From positions 1 to 5,668 of the forward strand of contig JAFGPY010000088.1 in NCBI GenBank assembly GCA_016935955.1: a DNA stretch of 5,668 bases. The letters run 5' to 3'. Origin of the DNA: Planctomycetota bacterium (GTDB lineage Bacteria > Planctomycetota > Phycisphaerae > FEN-1346 > JAACEH01). The notes beneath the pieces were generated by a model. It did no database searches and had not been told where the DNA came from. It saw nothing but the letters and a program-made list of their open reading frames with translations. Shown here piece by piece: positions 1 through 4,831 of this stretch (position 1 is its first letter; each line of letters opens with the position of its first letter). The position numbers were made by a program, and so were the translations under genes.

Positions 1-3
1 CAT

Positions 4-27
4 GTAGCCCGGCCGCCCTCGGCCGGG
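4..27 (+). repeat. GTAG-headed hairpin element, copy 1
   Basis: A GTAG tetranucleotide (4-7) is followed directly by a perfect 8-base inverted repeat, CCCGGCCG at 8-15 and CGGCCGGG at 20-27, with loop CCCT. A GTAG head followed by a palindrome is the layout of REP elements mobilised by RAYT (TnpA_REP) transposases. There is no T-run after the stem, so it is not a classical intrinsic terminator. No transposase gene lies in the window. It forms an inverted pair with the element at 66-87, which has the same loop. Confidence 0.55.
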
Positions 28-65
28 GAACATGGGCGCCAATGGTCGCTTACTGACTTGCGTCG

Positions 66-87
66 CGCCCGAGGGCGGGCGTGCTAC
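66..87 (-). repeat. GTAG-headed hairpin element, copy 2 (inverted)
   Basis: Read on the minus strand, GTAG (87-84) is followed by two bases and then arms CGCCCG (81-76) and CGGGCG (71-66) around a CCCT loop. Loop and layout match the element at 4-27, but the orientation is opposite, giving a head-in pair like a BIME of enteric bacteria. It lies about 58 bases beyond the stop of the secreted-protein gene, so it could also protect or end that transcript, although no T-run follows. Confidence 0.55.
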
Positions 88-120
88 ACAAGCACAGGCT
101 TCTTCAACGGGTGGACGCAT

Positions 121-135
121 GCGGTGAGCGACCGC
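121..135. repeat. Short inverted repeat past the secreted-protein gene
   Basis: Arms GCGGT (121-125) and ACCGC (131-135) flank a 5-base loop, starting about 10 bases past the stop of the minus-strand gene ending at 145. The stem is short and has no T-run. It may help transcript ending or be chance in GC-rich DNA. Confidence 0.25.
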
Positions 136-144
136 CGCGGCCAC

Positions 145-1422
145 TCACTTGCCGGCCTGGGCCACGTGATACGGTTTGACGACGTCCTGCCACAGCGACC
201 GCGTCAGCTCGAAGTCGTGACCCGGCGTCTCCAGGCTGAACGGTTTCGTGCCGGCGTGGCCCTTCGAGTAGCTGATGTAACCGTTCTCGAGCTTGTAGAA
301 CAGGTCCGTGATGCCGACCTTCAGCAAGGCCAGGCACTCGTCGGCTGTCGCCCCCTTTTTCCAGTAGCCGCCGGCGATCAGCACGATCTGGTTCGTCAGG
401 TTCGGACGGAACCCGTCGTAGGCATAGATCGCACAGCTCCGCGGCCCGCCGGCGTCGCGGCTGTCGAATTCCTTGAGCATACCCGGCTTGCCCATGTTGG
501 GCAGGCCCTCGGCCCCCTTGGCGATGCGGCCGGCGCCGTCCTTGCCCTTGCCGCCATTGAGGCCCGCGTTGACCGTCGCCCCGTACGTGTTCTGCGTCAG
601 CAGGACGTAGATCGCCATCGGGTCGCCCAGGTCGTGGCCCATGTAGCGGTAGCCATGAACGTTCTGCTCGATCTGCTTGCCCGTCGGCGCCGCCGAATCC
701 GGGTGCGCGGCCTTCCACGTGAACGTCTCGTGGATGTCCGTCAGGTCGGCCTTCTTCAACTCGGCCACGAAGGCCTCGTGGTCGTACGTGTCGAGGATCT
801 TCTGGGCCTGGCTCGGACCGAAGTAGACCGGGCCGACCACCATCATGCCGATCATCCCTTCCTGGTAGTTCGGGTTCCAGCCGCGATTCATGTTGGCGTC
901 GCCGTCCAGAGCCGTCACCTTGGCTCCGCCAGCGTAGCTCTTGTCGCTCGTGGTGTAGGCCGAGGCCACCAGTGCCGCTTTCATGGCCAGGTCGATCTTG
1001 TGCCGCTCCTCGTCGCTGAGTTGCTTCCAGACGCGCGGCGTCAGCTTGGCCAGCGTACAGGCGGCCGTGAAGTGCCGCTCGTGCTGCGCGGGGTACCCGC
1101 CATTGGCGCTGATGGCGTTCTCGCCCTTCAGGTTGTAGCGGATCTGCTCCAGCAACCGCTTGTCGGCCGAGGCGTTGCCGGCGTAGGCCGCGACGGCCAG
1201 CGTCACGAAGCTGCCGCCGCTCCAGGCGCCGTTGGTATGCGCGCCGCCCTTACAGTTGCGGTTGTAGCGGATCAGGCCCATCGAAGCGGCCTGGTCGACG
1301 ATCTTCTGCGGCGGACTCTTCAGGACGGGCTCCGCGGTCGCAACGGTTCCCTGGCCCGGCGATGCGGCCGCAACGGCGCACAGCACGAGGACCGCCAGCA
1401 GACAAGACGTCAGACTGTTCAT
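145..1422 (-). CDS. Secreted protein of unknown function, 425 aa
   Basis: I do not recognise the family. The ATG at 1422 has a good ribosome site, GGAAAGG at 1436-1430, seven bases upstream. Residues 1-20 form a hydrophobic signal peptide with an Ala-Ala-Ala/Ser cleavage site near 20/21. The n-region lacks Lys or Arg, which is unusual. Cys15 sits in the core after Leu, so a lipobox is unlikely. The mature part is about 400 residues with no further membrane segment. Blocks that look conserved include a Gly/Asn-rich stretch near 60-70 (GGAHTNGAW), NGGYPAQHERHF near 108-119, NMNRGWNPNYQEGMIG near 178-193 and a Gly-rich stretch with GLPNMGKPG near 290-320. The helix-rich character with recurring aromatic and Asn residues would fit an alpha/alpha-toroid fold of the glycan-active kind, but this is inference and no catalytic residues can be assigned. 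It is probably cotranscribed with the PAS gene 57 bases upstream. Confidence 0.85.
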   Translation of the reverse strand: MNSLTSCLLAVLVLCAVAAASPGQGTVATAEPVLKSPPQKIVDQAASMGLIRYNRNCKGGAHTNGAWSGGSFVTLAVAAYAGNASADKRLLEQIRYNLKGENAISANGGYPAQHERHFTAACTLAKLTPRVWKQLSDEERHKIDLAMKAALVASAYTTSDKSYAGGAKVTALDGDANMNRGWNPNYQEGMIGMMVVGPVYFGPSQAQKILDTYDHEAFVAELKKADLTDIHETFTWKAAHPDSAAPTGKQIEQNVHGYRYMGHDLGDPMAIYVLLTQNTYGATVNAGLNGGKGKDGAGRIAKGAEGLPNMGKPGMLKEFDSRDAGGPRSCAIYAYDGFRPNLTNQIVLIAGGYWKKGATADECLALLKVGITDLFYKLENGYISYSKGHAGTKPFSLETPGHDFELTRSLWQDVVKPYHVAQAGK

Positions 1423-1479
1423 GGCTCAACCTTTCCGTAAATGCCCCCTCGGGCCGCGCGATCCGGCGGGGACCGGTTC

Positions 1480-1998
1480 TCAATTTGCCTCGGGCTCGCC
1501 CTTCTCTCGCAGGTCGTCGATCCGCAGCAGCACTACGTCGCCCACTTTCTCGGTCGAGATCGCCAAGCACAGCGTCTTGGTCAGGCTGTCGATCTCAACG
1601 TCCGGATAGGCCTTGACACCCACGCAGGGCTTGCCCGTGTCGAAGGTCTTCATCACGGTGTTGCGGATGGTGCACGTCTTGCAGTGGACCGTGCCGCCGC
1701 AACCGCCGGGCTTCCTGGCGTGGCAGCACTCGATCGCTTCGCCGCCCAGGCAACCGCGAACGTCCTTCGCGGCTTTGCCCAGTGTCTTGCAGGCCAACTG
1801 GTTGGCCGTAGTCACCCGCCCGTCGGGATCGATCACCAGGACGGGCGCGCCGAGCCGGTCCAGGAACTCGACCAGCGATTCGCTGGGCCGCGCGAAGAAC
1901 GCCTCGCTGCACGTCCGGCACATGCCGTGCGTCACCGGAGACGACTCCGCCGCCTCGTCGGCGAGCAATTCGCCACACCATGCACAGGTTCGGATCAC
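1480..1998 (-). CDS. Small cysteine-rich PAS-domain protein, 172 aa
   Basis: This is probably a cytoplasmic sensor or adaptor. Residues 5-30 carry CxxC (Cys5, Cys8), then His24 and CxxC (Cys27, Cys30). The HGMC..C part matches the zinc-ribbon-like motif found before PAS or kinase modules in many deltaproteobacterial and planctomycete signalling proteins, here with a shortened linker. Residues about 40-162 form a PAS-like domain (LGAPVLVIDPDGRVTTAN, then a closing strand VVLLRIDDL). Inside it is a second cluster: Cys91, Cys92, His93, Cys100, His105, Cys106, Cys109 and later Cys125, which could bind metal, an Fe-S cluster or sense redox state. There is no kinase, cyclase or DNA-binding output domain, so it must act through a partner. 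The GTG at 1998 was chosen for its ribosome site and because residue 1 falls just before the zinc motif. A longer reading from 2088 would start at the predicted transcription start. It lies 57 bases upstream of the secreted-protein gene on the same strand. Confidence 0.8.
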   Translation of the reverse strand: MIRTCAWCGELLADEAAESSPVTHGMCRTCSEAFFARPSESLVEFLDRLGAPVLVIDPDGRVTTANQLACKTLGKAAKDVRGCLGGEAIECCHARKPGGCGGTVHCKTCTIRNTVMKTFDTGKPCVGVKAYPDVEIDSLTKTLCLAISTEKVGDVVLLRIDDLREKGEPEAN

Positions 1999-2004
1999 GG
2001 TCGT

Positions 2005-2010
2005 TCCCTT
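2005..2010 (-). promoter_or_regulatory. Ribosome binding site that fixes the GTG start of the PAS gene
   Basis: Read on the minus strand, AAGGGA lies six bases before the GTG at 1998. This strong Shine-Dalgarno match at good spacing is the main reason to prefer this start over the longer frame beginning at 2088. Confidence 0.65.
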
Positions 2011-2043
2011 CCCAGACGCGGGGAACTCGGGTCGCAGCCGTCG

Positions 2044-2083
2044 TGTCCCCCGGACAATTAACCCCTCGCAGCGTCCAAGGGGT
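2044..2083 (-). promoter_or_regulatory. Two hairpins in the PAS-gene leader
   Basis: The predicted leader of about 90 bases contains two perfect inverted repeats. One is TGTCC (2044-2048) with GGACA (2052-2056) around a 3-base loop. The other is ACCCCT (2061-2066) with AGGGGT (2078-2083) around an 11-base loop. They could be operator sites or leader RNA structure. Neither matches a riboswitch I know. Confidence 0.3.
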
Positions 2084-2094
2084 CGCAAAGGATC

Positions 2095-2122
2095 ATTCTA
2101 GGTGCTCGGTCCGGGGCGTCAA
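2095..2122 (-). promoter_or_regulatory. Sigma-70-like promoter for the PAS / secreted-protein unit
   Basis: On the minus strand a TTGACG -35 box (2122-2117) is followed after 16 bases by a TAGAAT -10 box (2100-2095). Each box differs from consensus by one base, which stands out in such GC-rich DNA. Transcription would start near 2088, leaving a leader of about 90 bases before the GTG at 1998. Confidence 0.55.
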
Positions 2123-2156
2123 TTGTGTTGTCGCGCCCGTCGCCGCGGTTTTAGCA

Positions 2157-2186
2157 TTGTCGTGTCCGCCCGACGTGCGGTACACT
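2157..2186 (+). promoter_or_regulatory. Possible promoter for aroA
   Basis: A weak -35-like TTGTCG (2157-2162) and a -10-like TACACT (2181-2186) are spaced by 18 bases. Start of transcription would be near 2193, about 24 bases before the aroA ATG. The boxes are imperfect. The position in a divergent intergenic region is the main support. Confidence 0.3.
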
Positions 2187-2216
2187 CTGGCTTTGTTCTC
2201 GCGAGGTTCATTGTCC

Positions 2217-3512
2217 ATGGCCACCGAAACCATTCAGCCCGTCGTCCGGCCCGTCACGGGACGCATCCGCCCCGTGGGCTCCAAGAGCCTCACGAACCGC
2301 GCCCTGGTGGCCGCCGGTCTGGCCTCGGGCCGCAGTGTGCTCGAGGGTTGCCTGGCCAGCGACGACACACGCTACATGGCGGCCGCCTGGCGGCAGCTCG
2401 GTGCCACGGTCGATTGGGACGAACCGAGCGGCCGCATCACGATCGCCGGCACCGCGGGCCGCATTGCCCCCGGACCGCAGGACCTTTTCGTCGGCAACGC
2501 CGGGACGGCCATGCGGTTCATGACGGCCGTGGTCGCTACGGGGCAGGGCCGCTACCGTCTCGACGGCGTGTCGCGGATGCGCGAGCGGCCCATCGAGGAC
2601 CTGCTCGTGGCCCTGCGAGCCCTGGGGGCCAGCGCCGTCAGCGAGACCGGCAACAAGTGTCCGCCGGTGATCGTCCAGGCGGGCGGCCTGGGCGGCGGGC
2701 AGGTCACCGTCAGCGGCCGCATCAGCAGCCAGTACCTGAGCGGTCTGCTGCTGGCGGCGCCCTATGCCGCACGCGACGTCGAGATCATGATCGACGGCCG
2801 TCTGGTCAGCAAACCCTACGCCGACATGACCTGCCGCCTGATGGCCGACTTCGGCGTCGAGGTGGAGAACGAGGAATACCGGCGGTTCTACGTCGCCGCC
2901 CCGAGCCGCTACACCGCGCGGGCCTACGCCGTCGAGCCCGACGCCACGGCGGCAACGTACTTCTGGGCGGCCGCGGCCATGACCGGCGGCTCTGTGACGG
3001 TCGAGGGCCTCACGGCCGACAGCGCCCAGGGCGACGTCGGCTTCGTGCGCGTCCTGGAGCAGATGGGTTGCCGCATCGAATCGTCGCCCGACGGCCTGAC
3101 GGTGCACGGTCCCGAGCGCCTGCGCGGCGTGACCGTGGACCTGAACGCCATGCCTGACACGGCCCTGACATTGGCCGTTGCGGCCCTGGCGGCCGAGGGG
3201 CCGACCGAGATCCTCAACGTGGCTAACCTGCGTGTCAAAGAGACCGACCGCCTGGCGGCGCTGGCCGCCGAGTTGCGGAAGTTCGGCGCCGAGGTGGACG
3301 AGGCCGAGGACCGGCTGACGATCCGGCCGCCGGCTGCGCTTCGCGGCGCGGACGTGGCCACTTACGACGATCACCGCATGGCCATGAGCTTCGCCCTGGC
3401 CGGGCTGAAGGTGGCCGGCGTGCGCATCAGCGGCGCCGAGTGCGTGAACAAGACGTTTCCGGATTACTTCGTGCGATTGCGAGGGCTTGTCGAGTCGAGC
3501 CCGGGAAAGTGA
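2217..3512 (+). CDS. aroA: 3-phosphoshikimate 1-carboxyvinyltransferase (EPSP synthase), 431 aa
   Basis: This is the sixth shikimate-pathway enzyme. It joins phosphoenolpyruvate to shikimate 3-phosphate, giving EPSP, the precursor of chorismate, in the cytoplasm. Length is typical (E. coli AroA has 427). Family signatures occur in order: GSKSLTNRAL at 21-30 with Lys23, GNAGTAMR at 93-100, ERPIEDL with Arg124, Ser170-Ser171-Gln172, PDTA with Asp314, RVKETDRL at 339-346 (Lys341, Glu342, Arg345), YDDHRMAM at 383-390 (Arg387) and Lys412 in NKTFPDYF. These match the known substrate-binding and catalytic residues of E. coli AroA at offsets of 0 or 1. The GNAGTAMR form and Gly96 point to a class I-like enzyme, but residue 101 is Phe where E. 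coli has Pro. The ATG at 2217 was chosen because homology begins there; a weak GAGG lies 10 bases upstream (2203-2206). In-frame codons further upstream run through the divergent promoter region and look non-coding. The next gene follows after 7 bases. Confidence 0.96.
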   Translation: MATETIQPVVRPVTGRIRPVGSKSLTNRALVAAGLASGRSVLEGCLASDDTRYMAAAWRQLGATVDWDEPSGRITIAGTAGRIAPGPQDLFVGNAGTAMRFMTAVVATGQGRYRLDGVSRMRERPIEDLLVALRALGASAVSETGNKCPPVIVQAGGLGGGQVTVSGRISSQYLSGLLLAAPYAARDVEIMIDGRLVSKPYADMTCRLMADFGVEVENEEYRRFYVAAPSRYTARAYAVEPDATAATYFWAAAAMTGGSVTVEGLTADSAQGDVGFVRVLEQMGCRIESSPDGLTVHGPERLRGVTVDLNAMPDTALTLAVAALAAEGPTEILNVANLRVKETDRLAALAAELRKFGAEVDEAEDRLTIRPPAALRGADVATYDDHRMAMSFALAGLKVAGVRISGAECVNKTFPDYFVRLRGLVESSPGK

Positions 3513-3519
3513 GTGCGTG

Positions 3520-4527
3520 ATGAGCAGGAAAGTGCGACTGGGACTGGTGGGATGCCGCGGGTGGAGCAGGTCGATCACCCAGCCGGCGATCAGGCAGTGC
3601 AAGGACGTCGAGCTGGTGGCCGTGGCCAATCGCCCGGAGAACCAGCAGCCGGCCCGCGACGTGGCCGAGGCGTTCGGCGCGACGTTCTTTCCGTCGATCG
3701 AAGAGCTGGTCCGCTGCGACGAGGTTGAAGCCGTCGTGATGATCACGCCGAACGAGGTGCACCGCGAGCAGACCGAGCTGTGCCTGGCCGCCGGCAAACA
3801 CGTCTTCATCGAGAAGCCCATCGCCAACACGGTCGAGGACGGCATGGCCATGGCCCGCGCCGCCGAGGCCTCGGGCCTGGTCATGCAGGTGGGCCACAAC
3901 ACCCGCCAGCGTCGCGCCGCCAAGCACGCCCTGCGGCTCATGAAGGAAGGGGCCATCGGGCAGGTGATCGGCGCCGAGTTCCAGTATTGCCACAACGGGG
4001 CCGCGCGGCTCGCGCCCGACGCCTGGCGACAGGACCCGGCCAAGGCTCCGGGCCTGCCCCTGGTGCAACTGGGCATTCACGGCATCGACGTCATGAACAT
4101 GTTCTTCGGGCGGCCGCGAACCGTCGCCTCGTTCCATCGCAAGGCCGTCCTGCCGCGCAACCTCGACTGCACGGCGTCGATCGTGGCCTACGACGATCCG
4201 ATCACCGTCACGCTGTCGAGCAACTACGTCGTGCCGCTGACGATCTGGTTCCGTTGCCTGGGGACCGAGGGCACGATCGAGGCCCAGGACTTCTATCGCA
4301 AGATGGTCATCAAGCGGATGGGCCGCGACACCGAGGAGGTGGACTACCCCGAGGACCTCTCGACGGTCACCGAGATGACGGCCTTCGCCAAGGCCGTCCG
4401 CGGCGAGATTCCCGTGGAGACCGACGGCCGCGCGGGCGTCTACGCCCTGGCCGTCGTCGAGGCCAGCATCAAGTCGGCCCAGGAGAACCGTTTCATCGAG
4501 ATCGACGAGATCATCGGCGACTTCTGA
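3520..4527 (+). CDS. Gfo/Idh/MocA family NAD(P)-dependent oxidoreductase A, 335 aa
   Basis: A probable cytoplasmic dehydrogenase of a sugar, inositol or similar polyol; the substrate cannot be told. The N-terminal Rossmann domain covers about 4-120. Its dinucleotide loop reads GLVGCRGWS at 8-16, with Arg at position 13 where the usual GxGxxG pattern, and the paralogue downstream, have Gly. EKPIAN at 98-103 carries the family's conserved Lys (Lys99). The C-terminal alpha/beta domain follows, with the catalytic-type GIHGID motif (His187, Asp190). The C-terminal stretch VYALAVVEASIKSAQ at 307-321 is also typical of the family, and the length is usual. There is no signal peptide or Tat motif, unlike many planctomycete members. 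The ATG at 3520 is chosen; GTG at 3517 is an in-frame alternative, and a TTG at 3487 would overlap aroA. Spacing of 7 bases from aroA suggests cotranscription, but no pathway link is established. Confidence 0.93.
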   Translation: MSRKVRLGLVGCRGWSRSITQPAIRQCKDVELVAVANRPENQQPARDVAEAFGATFFPSIEELVRCDEVEAVVMITPNEVHREQTELCLAAGKHVFIEKPIANTVEDGMAMARAAEASGLVMQVGHNTRQRRAAKHALRLMKEGAIGQVIGAEFQYCHNGAARLAPDAWRQDPAKAPGLPLVQLGIHGIDVMNMFFGRPRTVASFHRKAVLPRNLDCTASIVAYDDPITVTLSSNYVVPLTIWFRCLGTEGTIEAQDFYRKMVIKRMGRDTEEVDYPEDLSTVTEMTAFAKAVRGEIPVETDGRAGVYALAVVEASIKSAQENRFIEIDEIIGDF

Positions 4528-4543
4528 GTCAGCAATGTTGCGG

Positions 4544-4574
4544 CATGGCGGCACACAACGGCCGCCATGGCACC
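4544..4574 (+). repeat. CATGGC hairpin repeat, copy 1
   Basis: Perfect 9-base arms, CATGGCGGC (4544-4552) and GCCGCCATG (4561-4569), have an 8-base loop. The 11-base tail GCCATGGCACC (4564-4574) recurs at 4658-4668. It begins 16 bases after the stop of oxidoreductase A and could stabilise the 3' end of that transcript. Confidence 0.5.
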
Positions 4575-4587
4575 GCACGTAGTTGTC

Positions 4588-4611
4588 GTAGGGGCACGGC
4601 CTGCCGTGCCC
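4588..4611 (+). repeat. GTAG-headed hairpin element, copy 3
   Basis: GTAG (4588-4591) is followed at once by perfect 9-base arms, GGGCACGGC (4592-4600) and GCCGTGCCC (4603-4611), with a CT loop. The head and layout match the elements at 4-27, 66-87 and 4784-4804. Confidence 0.55.
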
Positions 4612-4643
4612 GCGATGCAGGTTGCACCCGCGCGGACGTTCAG

Positions 4644-4668
4644 CATGGCCGCAAGCGGCCATGGCACC
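4644..4668 (+). repeat. CATGGC hairpin repeat, copy 2
   Basis: Perfect 9-base arms, CATGGCCGC (4644-4652) and GCGGCCATG (4655-4663), have an AA loop. Compared with the copy at 4544-4574, the seventh arm base is C instead of G and its partner in the second arm changes to match, so pairing is kept. The tail GCCATGGCACC is identical in both. Confidence 0.5.
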
Positions 4669-4696
4669 CAGGCACCCGGCCGCTCGCGGCATTCAA

Positions 4697-4721
4697 CAAG
4701 CCCGCGGCACTGCCGCGGGAT
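4697..4721 (+). repeat. CAAGCCCGC hairpin repeat, copy 1
   Basis: A 25-base unit begins CAAG and holds arms CCCGCGGCA (4701-4709) and TGCCGCGGG (4711-4719). A near-identical unit lies inverted at 4744-4768, 22 bases away. The two units can each fold alone or pair with one another in a longer stem. Confidence 0.55.
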
Positions 4722-4743
4722 CGAACGGTCGGTGGCGCGCCGT

Positions 4744-4768
4744 ATCCCGCCGCGGTGCGGCGGGCTTG
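4744..4768 (-). repeat. CAAGCCCGC hairpin repeat, copy 2 (inverted)
   Basis: Read on the minus strand this unit matches the one at 4697-4721 in 22 of 25 positions. Two of the three differences are a G-to-C and a C-to-G change at paired stem positions, and the third is in the loop. Its own arms are CCCGCCGC (4746-4753) and GCGGCGGG (4757-4764). Confidence 0.55.
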
Positions 4769-4783
4769 TCCGCGCGACGGGAT

Positions 4784-4804
4784 GTAGCGGGTCCGTGTGG
4801 ACCC
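4784..4804 (+). repeat. GTAG-headed hairpin element, copy 4
   Basis: GTAG (4784-4787), one base, then arms GGGTCC (4789-4794) and GGACCC (4799-4804) with a GTGT loop. It ends 27 bases before the start of oxidoreductase B, so it would lie in that gene's leader if transcription starts upstream. Confidence 0.5.
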
Positions 4805-4831
4805 ACGCGGACGATTCATAAGGATGGCGTT

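Larger units (their letters stand above)
4528..4831. repeat. Non-coding stretch packed with GC-rich inverted repeats
   Basis: These 304 bases between the two oxidoreductase genes show no convincing gene. They contain six perfect inverted repeats with arms of 6 to 9 bases: 4544-4569, 4592-4611, 4644-4663, 4701-4719, 4746-4764 and 4789-4804. They fall into three recognisable families, listed separately. No T-run follows any stem. The region looks like a landing site for short mobile or amplified palindromic elements and may also limit read-through between the genes. Confidence 0.7.

Noticed and set aside
58..1440. Long plus-strand open frame (460 codons) opposite the secreted-protein gene
   Set aside because: Its translation is Arg/Val/Ala-rich with no recognisable motif, while the opposite strand encodes a signal peptide, has a ribosome site and a balanced composition. 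It is a by-product of GC-rich codon use.
1999..2088. N-terminal extension of the PAS protein to 2088
   Set aside because: The added 30 residues are Arg/Gly-rich, overlap the predicted transcription start and leader hairpins, and the GTG at 1998 has a strong ribosome site.
1980..2216. N-terminal extension of AroA to 1980
   Set aside because: It would overlap the divergent PAS gene and its promoter. EPSP synthase homology begins just after the ATG at 2217 and the length is already normal.
2208..4076. 622-codon minus-strand open frame across aroA and oxidoreductase A
   Set aside because: It is antisense to two genes with clear family motifs. Its translation is low-complexity Arg/His/Gly/Ala-rich.
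4544..4569. Intrinsic terminator after oxidoreductase A
   Set aside because: The stem is strong but no T-run follows on either strand. It is listed as a repeat with a possible 3'-end role instead.
3427..4692. 421-codon minus-strand open frame opposite oxidoreductase A
   Set aside because: Antisense shadow of a well-supported gene; no motif or ribosome site stands out.
4528..4831. CRISPR array
   Set aside because: The repeats are different palindromes with irregular spacing, not one direct repeat with uniform spacers.
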